From Leptoclinus maculatus (lineage: Eukaryota; Chordata; Actinopteri; Perciformes; Stichaeidae), in assembly GCA_032191485.1 (NCBI GenBank), contig JAVDOI010000011.1, positions 22,046,887 to 22,110,886 on the forward strand: 64,000 nucleotides of DNA, given 5' to 3'. The position numbers were made by a program, and so were the translations under genes. The notes under the pieces are model-generated. The model made no database searches and was not told the origin of the DNA. It saw only the letters and a program-made list of their open reading frames with translations. The number at the start of each line of letters is the position of its first letter. Position 1 is the stretch's first letter. This document shows, piece after piece, positions 45,688-56,822 of the stretch.

Positions 45688-45696
45688 TCCTAATGT

Positions 45697-46012
45697 ATCT
45701 AGACAAAGTTAACTATGTGGGTGAAGGGTACCCCAACTCACCTTCTGTCCTCAACCTCCCACCACAAACCATAACAACTTAACAACAACAGTGTTAGTTT
45801 AAACAGGCAGAGAACAAAAATGAAGAGACTGAACTTTTTCTGGTTTCACGGTGCTTGGCATCCATCTTATTGGTGCATTACCGCCACCTTCTGCTCCGGA
45901 GTGTGGATCAGACAATAGATTTACACTCTTTACCCCAAAACAAGACAAACAAATAAGAAAAAAGAAGAAAAAAAGCACTCTAACCAACACCCTTGTACCT
46001 TATCCCTGCATT
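45697..46012. other. Non-coding interval
   Basis: No gene recognised; an A-rich tract at about 45940-45976. Confidence 0.5.
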
Positions 46013-46420
46013 TCAATCATACCCTGTGTTCTTTAGGAAAGCTAACAGTACTCTAACCTGTGCTCCCTCACCCATGCTCAGTACTCCTTTCAGTGTGCAT
46101 TCATGCACCTCTAATTCCCTCAGATTATTCCTCATCATCTCTCTCTGCATCTCATACTCCCTACAACTCACCACTACGTGCTCAACTGACTCCTCTTCTC
46201 CACATCCCTCACACAACCCTGTCTGGTGTTTTCTATCATTTTCAGTGTTTTGTTTAGTGCACTGTGGCCCAACCTTAACCTGGTCAACACCGTTTCCTCT
46301 CTCCTATTCCAACTTCCTGCCCTGGTAATTTTGACGCTCTTTTGAATATGATATAGATGTCTCTCTTTCTCCTCTCTGTCCCACCTATTTTGCCACATTT
46401 GATTGATATTTTCCAAGATA
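46013..46420 (-). pseudogene. Non-LTR retrotransposon C-terminal fragment
   Basis: The minus strand, in two adjacent frames, reads MWQNRWDREEKERHLYHIQK and TRLRLGHSALNKTL, then CEGCGEEESVEHVVVSCREY. This pattern (an R-x-R-x-G-H segment followed by a C-x2-C...H...C zinc-binding motif) is what I associate with the end of ORF2 in I/Nimb-like LINEs that follow an RNase H domain. Two frames indicate an indel near 46,200. There is no RT or start, so it is a truncated remnant. Confidence 0.55.
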
Positions 46421-46462
46421 ATACATTTGACCTCTGCCTTACTGATACTAATATTAATTTCT

Positions 46463-46690
46463 ACACTGAAAAAAAAAGTGACATTTACTTGAAAAAAGCT
46501 AGGTAACAATTTCCACACAGAAATTCTGAGTAATTTTTACTCAGGAATTCTCAAGTTAAGTTTACTTACTAGTAAGAATTGTTTTTTATCCAAAAATATT
46601 CAAGTACATTTTACTTGCAAATTTCTTCCTGAGACGTAAAATGTACTTAGCCTGAGTAATCTTTACTCAGGATACCTTTGCATCTAATTA
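46463..46690. repeat. MITE-like repeat with AAGTAA/GAGTAA motifs
   Basis: Begins CACTGAAAAAAAAA and contains many TTACTT, GAGTAATTTTTACTC and ACTCAGGA motifs in both orientations, a composition common to small non-autonomous fish repeats. The right end was not resolved. Confidence 0.45.
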
Positions 46691-46699
46691 CAAAACCCC

Positions 46700-47497
46700 A
46701 GTAAAAATCAATTATCTGTTTCATGTATATTTAACTGCAGTCAGCGGTCAGGGTTCTGGATCATCCTGACCACCTTAATAAGTGTTGAATGGCGAGCTAC
46801 CTCATGGATTTTTTCATGGACCCAATTCCCCCCTCCTTTCCAGAAGTGGTGTGGTAGGACATGAACTCAATGAACTTTTCCAAGGAATGAACTGAATCAG
46901 TTTTTTCCCCTTCCCCTCTGACATCTGAACTTTATTATTTATTTGTGTATGTAATGAATTACCAATACAATGCCTGGTTAAACCTTACCTGTGATTCTCA
47001 GTGGTTCCTTAACACAAATCGGGCTCTGTAGATGAGCCTAGTACCTAGCAACATTAAAACTGGTCCATAATGTTTGTTTAACTTAAAAAAAAGATTGCAC
47101 TTGTTACAAAAGCCTACATACTTTATTACAGTCAATAGTGCAATAAAACTCAACAGGATACGGCTTACTGTATTCTAGTTTCTCTATGTATTTTGCAACA
47201 GTAATGGTGTCATTGTTTTTAGAGGTATTAAAAAGGTCATAAAAGTCGTTGAATTTGAAAAAAATTTAGAATTGATGAGATGTGCAGATAGACTGCTTGT
47301 TTCAAACGTGGTGATAGTCTTGATTGCTTCAGTGGAGGCATCTGTGTATTTAGGCTGCATGTCGACAGAAATTAAACACATGCTGATGTTGCCTTAGTGC
47401 TGAACTGTGTCCTTTTTTTACCATTCAACCTGATAGTTATTCATTTTTATTAACTAAAAAGGTAACTTACAAAATTATATTTCAGAGTGCTGCTTTC
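46700..47497. other. Non-coding interval
   Basis: No gene recognised. It ends at the left target duplication of the hAT element. Confidence 0.5.
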
Positions 47498-47505
47498 TTC
47501 TAGGT

Positions 47506-50221
47506 CAGAGGTTCCCAAACTTGTTGGGCCACGCACCCCCTTCTACATCCCGACCGGGTTCATGCACCCCCAATCCCCTACACCTTAAAAAAACAAAAAC
47601 AAAAAAGCAACGGAGCCTATTTATAGCCGCATAAAAATCGGACCAATGAGAGAACAGTTTGCTCGGGCGTGGCGTTTGTTTACAAGATTTAGTCCGCTGT
47701 TAAATGTTGCAGTGTGAACACAAACCGAACAAAGGGGCAACTGCAACATTGTATCATATTAATCCCTGAATCGGAACAAAGCAAATTAACTACAGGTGTG
47801 AACTGGATACAGGAATACAATTATGTAAGACAGCAAGAGGCAACACCATGCAAAGTACAGTATACATAGTTACTGTGTAATTTGAAATTACTTAAACACA
47901 GTAAGCCACGTAAAGCATCTTTGCACAAATCTCTCCAATGTTTGGCGCAATTGAAGACAGTTTAAGCCTCAGATCTTTCTCAACAGCATCCAGTCTTTGC
48001 CGGTATTTGGTCTTCACTGCTGTCAGAGCAGAGAAACCAGCCTCACACAGATACGTTGTGGCGAAGGGCATCAAAACCCTCAAGGCTTGCTTTGCCAGGA
48101 CTGAGTATGCTGGCATTGCCTTGGTCAAAAAAATCCACAAGTGGCTTTCGTTTGAACTGCAACTGCAGTGCTCCATCAGATGACCGCTCAATCAGCTGCT
48201 CCTGCTCTTGAAATGACAGCTGTGGGACAGGGAGGGAAGCTTCAAATGGGTTGCGAATCCACGTCTGAGATGTGTCCATAGGTGGGAAGTATTTCCGTAG
48301 CTGTTCGGCAAGTTGTTTGAGGTGTTCAATTATGAGACTTTTCACATGTTCACCCATGATCACGTCATTTGCCTCCAAGAACGCGTGAAGCGTAGGGAAA
48401 CACAGGAGCGTATTCCCACTCACACAGCTTGTCCAGAACCGTAGCTTCTTGATCATAGCTTCTATCTTGTCTTGTGTGTTGAACAAAGTAACACTGACTC
48501 CCTGCAGACTTAAATTCAGTTCATTCAGAACAGAAAAGATGTAGGCCAGATAGGTGAGCTTCTGCAGAAAGTCCTCATCATGCAGATTGGAGGCCAAATT
48601 AAATGGGTTGTCCTCAAAAAACTGCTGAAGTTCGTGCCGCAGTTCAAAAAGCCTTGTCAACACCTTGCCGCGGGACAACCAACGCACTTCAGTATGCAGC
48701 AGCAGTGCTTTGTGTTCGCTGCCCATCTCATTGCATAACGGTGTGAACAGTCTTGAATTTACTGGGCGAGCTTTAATGAAGTTCACCAGTTTCACAGCAT
48801 CATTGAGGACTGAAAGTAGATCAGCTGGCATGTTTTTGGCTGCGAGGGCCTCCCTGTGAACACTGCAATGTAACCAGAGAATGGATGGACAGACTTTCCT
48901 GATGTGAGCTATAAGCCCTGTGTCCTTCCCCGTCATCGATTTTGCTCCGTCAGTGCAGATTCCCACGCAGCGTGTCCAGTCGATCCCATTGGTCCTCATA
49001 AAGATGTCAATTAAATTGAAGATTTCTTGTCCTGTTGTTCGGGTAGCAAGGGGCCGACAGAACAAAAAATCTTCCTGCACCGTGCCTTCGAAAAGGTAAC
49101 GGACGTACACCAGAAGATTGGCCAGATTGGCCACATCTGTAGACTCGTCTACTTGCAGAGAGTAAAACTCACTCTTCTTCACGTGACCGACTAATGTAGC
49201 CAGGATGTCTTCGGACAGAGCATCGATAGCAGTGTTGTTGGACACCGGGATCATGTCCAACTTTGTTGCTTCTCTCTCTCCAATCATACATTCCACCATC
49301 TCTTTGGCAGCTGGCAAGCACACGTCTTCGGCGATTGTGTGAGGTAGCCCCTTTCTTCCTATTCTATAACTGACCAGATATGAAGCCCGTAGTGCGTTTT
49401 TTGTAGACCCAACACATGAATGAGACTGCAGTTGTTTTTGGCTGTTTTGTAACTCCTCCAATTTTTATATAAAAAAATGTAAGGGGCTTTTGACTTGCAC
49501 TGGCATGCTTGGTGTTCAGGTGGCGACGTAAATAAGAGGGCTTCAGACAGCTGTTAGCCAGAACCACACGCACTGTGGCTTTGGGCAATCTGCATTGCCA
49601 ATCCAAGTGAAGCCCAGACCCAGATAATTTCCTCTTTTTTTTCCCAGTCTGATGCTCACTCTCGTTTCCTCTTTTTTCACCTTGACTCCGCGATGGGCCT
49701 ATGTGCTCCTGATTTGTCTGTGCTATCCCTTCCTCCTTTTCGGTCTCCTCCGTCTCATCTTTCTCTGACTCCCGCTCGGTTTCTTCTCCCGGTCTCTCCC
49801 CAACGCACCTCTCCGTTTCTCTCGCCTTCGATTCCTCACTCTCTCTCTGTCCCTCTCCTCTTTTATGACTGATAGCTTCAGCTTCACCTGACAGTTTCCC
49901 CGATTTCAGCCAGTTTAGCATATTTGCATAAATGTTGCTGAATGAATGAAGTTAGCTGTTAGCTGATGTTAGCTGCACAAGCTAGGCTAGCTAGTGTGTA
50001 CGTAAAAGACAGCCTGGCGGCAGGAGCGGAAGTGCGTTTATTTATTGAATTGTACGTTTTTAATTTTAAATTGAAATCTTACAAAGGGAATTGTTATAAT
50101 TCATGTTTTTATTTTGTGAAAAATCCCACTTACATTTTTTTAAATTATATTTAATATAAATTATTACACCATTAGACCACCATTACCCAGGGGTGCGCGC
50201 ACCACACTTTGGGAATCCCTG
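47506..50221 (-). mobile_element. Complete hAT element, 2.7 kb
   Basis: The left end CAGAGGTTCCCAAACTT and inverted right end CAGGGATTCCCAAAGTG are typical hAT terminal inverted repeats. A perfect 8-bp duplication, TTCTAGGT, lies at 47498-47505 and 50222-50229. The transposase gene fills most of the element on the minus strand. Perfect duplication and a nearly intact gene suggest recent insertion. Confidence 0.93.
47892..49921 (-). pseudogene. hAT transposase with BED finger, near-intact
   Basis: The gene starts at ATG 49921 with a charged Glu/Lys/Arg-rich region and a BED-like zinc finger whose ligands are partly out of frame (around 49,560-49,620). It then continues as a 472-codon frame (49461-48043) with the hAT core: QVDESTDVANLANLLVYVRY (first catalytic Asp), CTDGAKSMTGKD (second), WLHCSVHREAL and EVRWLSRGKVLTRLFELR. 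The C-terminal dimerisation region (TTYLCEAGFSALTAVKTKYR, with the catalytic Glu) is in another frame ending at 47892. The switch coincides with an A7 run at 48127-48133, where one base would explain it. Most similar in style to ZBED5/SCAND3-type hAT proteins. Promoter and intron structure were not determined. Confidence 0.85.
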
Positions 50222-50229
50222 TTCTAGGT

Positions 50230-52094
50230 CATTGGAGCTCAGTCTGGACATGTCTATCAAATGGAAACAAACTAAAATTCATGCAATGAAAGAAATTGTG
50301 AAATGGTGGAAATATGAAGAGAAGAGGAGGTCAGTATGTTGAAGTAAACAATAATTCAAATTTCAAAACCTTGAAAAACAGTTTGATGAATTAGGAAGTG
50401 CATTCAGTACATTTGTAAGCCCTGTTTTGTTGAGAAATGGTGAATGTATCAAACTATCCCTCTGTGTGTGTGTGTGTTCTTGTGTGAAGGCGCTGTGCAC
50501 ACCTACACACACTCTCTTCACATGCAATGTTTTCACCCCTTTGAATTAATGGTATTCAGCAGCCTGCGAAAGGTCAAAGTCAGTATGTCAAACACTCATT
50601 CTGTCCATTCATCAAATCTAATCTCACAAACACATGGAGCGTGACCTTCCTATAAGCTTCTATTTTTAAAAAAGTGGATTTCACCACATACTTCCATGGC
50701 TCTCTGCCAGTGTTAATTGGCAAAATTCCATATGAAGGAGAAAAAAAAGACGGACCAGTCATTGGGGGAATGCAGAAGAAAGAATTAGAATAAGTTTTGA
50801 TTATCTGGTTAGTATAATACAGCTTCACACACACCAAAATGTGTCATATAGGTTGTTTGTGCAAGCAGCTTATTTTGACTCATATTTACATTTATTGTTA
50901 GGCGGCGACCTCTCTTAGCCGCAGTAAGTAGAACGGTAGTAGAAAGAGCGACAAATTCGGTGTAGGGAGGAGGTCAGTGTGGATGGATGGATCCACAAAC
51001 ACAGACTTTCACCCAGCAGGCCGCTGTTAGTGTCTCAAAATAACTCAAAGCGCTGACTTTTGATTTAACACAAGTTACACATGTAACTGCGTCAGACCGT
51101 AACCAAAATAACTATGTCAGTACATAACAACATCACAAATGTTCTTATTTCAACCCAAACCATGATATTTTCCTAAACCTAACCAAGTAGTTTGGTTGTT
51201 GCAAACAACAAGACACCCCAAGACAACCCCAACGCCAGATAGTCCTGATGGGCAGGTGGCACCTTGCATGGTAGCCCCTGCCACCAGTGTATGAATGGGT
51301 GTGAATGATGACATGTAGTGTTAAAGCGAGAGTCGAGAAACCAGAAAAACGCTATTCAAGTACAAGTACCATTTACGTGACCTTTATAAAATCATTTTAA
51401 AGATCACACACACACTACAGTTCAAATACTGCTCTAACCAGGTAGAGATGAATATATAAAAGTAATCCTATCTATTCAAACCTTAAATCGGTCTACAAAC
51501 ACTCGTTGGTTGACTGCAAAAAGTTGTGTCAGACGCTGTGCAGCATGTTGACTACAGGAAAGGGATTTGTGTTCCTTTACATATTAATTCATGAGAAAAC
51601 ACACACGAGACCCTTCCCACAAGACACTCATATATTTTCAGTCAGTTGCTGTTTGCTAAGATGACACTGATATGTATGTGTGTCCGTCCACTGAAATATG
51701 TCTCCAATCGGGTTAATATCAGCTGAGAAGTGCTGAGGGCACTGCCGTGGTTATGACCTCCTTAACGCCCTGCCTTGTTTTACGGCTGATGCACTATGAC
51801 AGACTGTTAATGGGGGGGAGAAAAGGAGAGAGTAGCAGATGAAGAGGAGCAGGCAATCGTCACAGAAAGGGTAAGAGATACTTTTCTATAACGCAGAACA
51901 CATTTTCATTCAGTACAATTTCCTTTTATACAGATTTTCATATTCTTCCACTCGACAGGAATCAAGACACGTTCATCTTTGACAGTCTTAACATGTTGGA
52001 GGGATAAGGTTGAAGAATGTTTGCTATCAAGGTTACTACGGTTGAGGTTATTAAATACTGGCCATGTTAGCAGTGTAGCTCTATGTCAGTCTGT
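50230..52094. other. Non-coding interval with dispersed-repeat pieces
   Basis: No gene recognised. A short (GT)n lies at about 50463-50476. Fragments of the dispersed repeat (CAGACTTTCACCCAGCAG... and CCTAAACCTAACCAAGTAG) lie at about 50990-51200, inverted relative to the copies at 1030 and 6200. Confidence 0.5.
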
Positions 52095-52101
52095 TGGACT
52101 G

Positions 52102-52137
<36 letters not shown>

Positions 52138-52144
52138 CAGTCCA
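52095..52144. repeat. 50-bp perfect palindrome with (TA)n core
   Basis: TGGACTGAAA, then about 15 TA units, then TTTCAGTCCA. The flanks make the whole microsatellite a perfect palindrome able to form a cruciform. Confidence 0.95.
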
Positions 52145-52474
52145 TTTGATGAATTGCTTTGAAATTTTGTTAATGTGCTCCACAGGATGAATTTTAATTA
52201 TGGTGATCCAGACTTATCTCCTTGCATCACCTTTTAACTAAACTGGAAGGAGTCTCTGCCTGTCTGTCCATGTTCTGTGTTACTCTGGATCCAAGAAAGC
52301 TATTCATGTCAAAGTGTAATTAATTAATTCAGCTATAAGGTTTTTGACCTAATCCCTGATACAGTAAAAACTTTCCCTTCAGCCTCAACTGGACTATGTG
52401 TTTAATGCTAACTAACAAATATTTAACATGAGCATGTTAACATACCCGTCATAATAATAATATGCTAACGTCAT

Positions 52475-52506
52475 AATGCTAACATACCCGTGAGTATGTT
52501 AGCATT
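52475..52506. repeat. 13-bp perfect inverted repeat, 6-base loop
   Basis: AATGCTAACATAC (52475-52487), CCGTGA, then the exact complement GTATGTTAGCATT (52494-52506). A related TATGCTAACG lies just upstream. Confidence 0.9.
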
Positions 52507-52521
52507 TAGCTCCCCAGGCTT

Positions 52522-52762
52522 ATGTTCCCTCACGAGAGTTTTGTCAATTTTCATTCAGGCCCTATGTTCTCTGAGCCGTAGGTTCTCTAAGCCCGGTGTA
52601 TCCACATAACTTGTTGTCCATTACAAATTAGGCCATATGTTCCCTTAGCCATGTGTTCCCTCATGGACATTTTGTTCATCCCAAATCAGACCCAATGTTC
52701 TCTCAGCCCATGTTCCCTCATGGACATTTTGTCCATTCCACATTACACCCTATGTTCCCTCA
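52522..52762. repeat. Degenerate TATGTTCCCTC minisatellite
   Basis: Three to four units of about 65-75 bases built from TATGTTCCCTCAGCC, CATGTTCCCTCATGGAC and TTTTGTCCATTCC-like blocks. The two central units are most similar to each other. Confidence 0.75.
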
Positions 52763-55700
52763 GCATCATCCTTGGCCCATGTTAAAATCTGTCTGTAATT
52801 TATTGGGGAGAACAACAACAATTTGGAAAATTGTTTTTGGGATCATCAACCGTGGGGAGAATTTTTTTTGCATGGACTTGATAAGGAATGTATCCTTAAA
52901 AGCAAGAATCATAAAGTGGGAGCAGGACAGCACACTCCAGCTGTAGATGATTTATGAACGGGTGTTTCAGGCAGGCCCCTTCCTCAGCATGCAAAGCATG
53001 GTGAGCTGTGTAACATAATGAAGCTCAACAATGTAGCCAATCATCCAAGGAAAGAACTCACGACAACAAAACAAAATCTCACTGACCATAATTATTTGTA
53101 TCACAAACGGTGCAATGAGAAATCTATCTAAATGGTTTTAAAATGTGTCTCTCAGCAAACCTTAAAAACACACACACTTGATCACACTGTCTTTTTAGGC
53201 TACACAAAAACTAAATACTAGCTGTGTGTGTTTGTGCCTATTTCTAAACAAACACACACACAAAGGATAAAGGCAGCTAAAGAAAAGGGAACAGACGGCG
53301 AGGTGAGAAAAGTGGAAACATGAAAAACAGGGCAAGAAACACAGGCGAAATCATCTCGGTAGTGATGATGACGGGGGAGCAAAGGTCACAGAGGGAAAAA
53401 GAGTGGCGGAAAGATAGTGACTTGGAGAAAAGAGAGGTGAAAGGGGAGACGGGGGATTGGAGGACAGTGGTGCAAGCTGGATGGGAGATGCATTGAGCAC
53501 AGCGGTACCTCTCTCCAGTCGTTCCAGTTCACTGACTCGCTGGAAAATAGGATGAGTGACTGAGTCTGGACAGGAGGGAAGAGATACTAAGGGGATAAAA
53601 AATAACACTTTATAGAAAAAGACTTTATTACAAGCAGGGCTACAAATCTTATGCCATGCTGTAAAATACCGTTCGCTACTAAAGGACATGCGACCTAAGA
53701 TGACCCATATTTGTGGCGGTGGGTTAGTTAGTCAAAAGTTAACAGATTAAAGGAAACACCTGAATAAGTGAGTAGGGAAACATCAACTGCAACGTTCAAT
53801 GAGTGGTTTGATGAGTCCCCAGATATCAACCCAAAAGATTTTATGGGAGATGTTGGAGGGTCAGACAGAGCTCTCCACCACCATCATCGGATGAGGGGGA
53901 TATCTTTTGGAAGAATCAGTCACTCAGTAGGTTTGTTTCTATCCACCTGCTTTTTCCAACCCGTTCTTACTCCCAACTTGTCAAGAAACGCTTGGTCAGC
54001 GTCAGATAGAGACGCACGGTGGCGCCCTTTAGCGTCTGTATGCGGTGGACCTGGCTTTCAACTGAAACCAACGTAAACCCACTCGAGTCATTATCAGACA
54101 CAAACACAGGACTTTCACCCAGCAGACCACTGTTTGTGTCCTATATTGTTACGTCAGTCATCCGTTAGTCCTGTTAACGTCAACCACGTTCCTAACTAAG
54201 TACTTTTGTTGCCTTAACCTAACTTCCTGTGAAGTAGGAAGTTCATTTTGCAAAGACACTATGCATGTAACAAGTGTTTATTGACACACCGTCCCACGGA
54301 GAAAGTGACGCTCGAGAGGTTCCCAAAGCGTCGTAGCTTAGGACCACTGACCAAGCCTCGATATTTGAGTTTGGCTCAATCGAGCTAAAATCGACACAAA
54401 CTGAAAGTTCCCCATAGCAGCTTTACCTCAAGGTCAACTTATGAGGATTTTTATGAACTTTCAATTGCATTCCATGGTCTTCATCAGCAAATGGTGTGCG
54501 TGGTTGTCATGGGAAAGGCTCACTTGTCCTGACATGAGAGCCAGAAGCTTGTATTCCTGGTCCTCTTCACTCTCTTACGTGTTTATTCTTTCCTCATCCT
54601 GATGAGATGCAATGTGAATTATTATCATAATTTCTTTAATCACTTGAAATCTCTAAGTAGTCAAACTGTGTTGCATTTTCAGACACGCAACCCTGATCAC
54701 ATTTAAGACCACTTGAAACATTGTCATGAATCTGATCACAGCCTCCACATGGTGTGAGGCAACTCGTAATATAATAACTGCACATAATGCGCTAAGAGAT
54801 GTAATTAAACCTCAATGTAATGTCTGATGTAATAAAAAAATATATGAAGGCATAATCAATATCCAATTAGTCTCAGATGTGCAAAGAATCTGGTATGACT
54901 GTTACTGCTGTATATGTGTGTGTGCTCCGTGTGTGTGTGTGTGTGTGTGTGCTTTTAAGCATCATTAAAGCCAGTTAATGGTTTTGTTGACAGACAGAAG
55001 CACTGTTCATTGTGGTGGAAAGGACAGTCAGATCTGCCTACCTGTCTTTCCCATCACTTCGTCTCTCTTAATCTGCCACTCGCCCTTTTTCCGCTCCTCC
55101 ATCTCAGTCTAGACGTTTGTTTGAAGATCATTTTCGGGAGGTTAAATAGAGATCCTCGCTATATTTTTCTCTGTGATGCTCCTCGTCTCCTTTATTGTCT
55201 CCTTCTCATCTAGTCTTTCATTCTTTCTGTTTCCTCCTACTACTCCTTAGATCGCCTATGTTGTCCTTTCCTTTTGCAGTTTTCTCCCCTTCTTCCCTCT
55301 CATCTTTCCCCTGCACTTACCTCCCTTTCTTCTTCTTCCCCTGATGTTTCCAAAATCAAACATGTTTCATGTCATTATGAAAGTTAACTGGTTATGATGG
55401 ACATATATCAAAATTATGGATTTTTTTTTCAGGGTCTCCATGTTCTCTCAAGCCCTCTCTGCCTCCCATCATATCATATTACACACACCTCTTCCAGAAA
55501 TATATAGCCTGTGAGTGAAGGCACCACCTCAGCTGAACTCCCAGAGAAATGATGGATAAGACAACTTAATGGGTAAGTTTGGCAAAAGCAGACTGCAGAG
55601 CACTTCCACGCAAACTTCCCTGGGCAAATAACATCTGAGGGGGAGGGAGAGAGAAAGAGAGAGGCAGGAAGTTAGGAGGCAGCAGAATGTCATCAGAGTC

Positions 55701-55917
55701 AAATGTTTATCAGAGATACGGCGTACAATGCCAGCATGCGGAGATGGCTGCGGTCAAGCCGACACTCCTCTGACATCAGCGTCTGATTAAGTCTGGTTTT
55801 AGATATAAGGTGTTCACAAAATACATATATGGTAATAAGAGTAATTGGAGTACAAGTAGAAATGTGGGATTTTAACTTTGGAATACCTCCAAATCAATAC
55901 AGTAGAACAGGGGTCTT
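52763..55917. other. Non-coding interval
   Basis: No gene recognised. A dispersed-repeat fragment (GGACTTTCACCCAGCAG and CCTTAACCTAACTTCC) lies at about 54100-54240. AT-rich TAAT-containing blocks at about 54600-54900 resemble conserved non-coding DNA. A (GT)n lies at 54929-54951. Confidence 0.5.
54929..54951. repeat. (GT)n microsatellite
   Basis: An uninterrupted GT run of about 11 units, preceded by a shorter one. Confidence 0.95.
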
Positions 55918-55980
55918 CAACGTTTTTCAGGCCAAGGACCCCCAAACTGATAGAGAGATGGAGCAGGGACCCCGACTATA
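55918..55980. mobile_element. hAT-type terminal fragment
   Basis: CAGGGGTCTTCAACGTTTTT followed by CAGGCCAAGGACCCCCAAAC looks like one end of a hAT-type non-autonomous element common in fish. No matching right end was found downstream, so it is probably truncated. Confidence 0.5.
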
Positions 55981-56347
55981 TATATATATTGTATACAATT
56001 GTGTTGTATATTAAACTGGGCCTTGTGCCATGTATAAACATACTAATATAATATACTAATAATAATATTTATGTATTAAGTATACTTTTGTGAACACCTC
56101 ATTTTGAAAACGGGAAGTAGTCACGTACAAACTGATACGTCAGCCCTGCAATAAAACCTGATTCAACATTTTTGGAGATGTTTTCAACCAACATCTACAA
56201 TAGACACCTAATAACTGTCACAATCACACTGTCACATGATTTCCATGAAATCATACCCCATTTTTAACATAATCATCAATTTAGTAGATTTCAATTGTAG
56301 TGGCCGAGTTTGGCCATGGGGGTGCTAGCCTACGGTGATTAAGAACA
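55981..56347. other. Non-coding interval
   Basis: AT-rich, short TA run at 55975-55990; nothing else recognised. Confidence 0.5.
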
Positions 56348-56705
56348 CCTTTGTATGGAAACAATGGTTGTTTTACATTGCATCTTTGTATGGTGAGCAA
56401 TGATTGCATTACATTGCACCTTGTATGTAAAGCAGTGGTTGTTTTATATTATATCTTTGTATGGTGAACAATGATTGCAATACATTGCATCTTTGTATGG
56501 TAAGCAATGGTTGTCCTATATTGTATATCTGAATGGTGAGCAATGATTGCATTACATTGCACCTTGTATGTAAAGCAGTGGTTGTCTTATATTATATCTT
56601 TGTACGGTGAGCAATGATTGCAATACATTGCATCTTTGTATGGTGAGCAATGGTTGTCTTACATTACATATTTTTATTGTAAGCAATGGTTGACTTAGAT
56701 TGCAT
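56348..56705. repeat. Roughly 36-bp minisatellite with 143-bp higher-order period
   Basis: About ten degenerate units of the form TTTGTATGGTGAGCAATG-ATTGCATTACATTGCATC. A set of four units repeats almost unchanged: GGTGAGCAATGATTGCATTA occurs at 56392 and 56535, 143 bases apart. Confidence 0.9.
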
Positions 56706-56760
56706 TTCCTTCTAAGCTTTTCAAAGGCTTGCTGTGCACCAGTATGAGTTGCTGTTTCTC

Positions 56761-56762
<2 letters not shown>

Positions 56763-56822
<60 letters not shown>
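56763..56822. repeat. Long (GT)n microsatellite
   Basis: Close to 30 GT units ending in GTGCGTGCGTGC. The longest simple repeat in the window. Confidence 0.97.
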
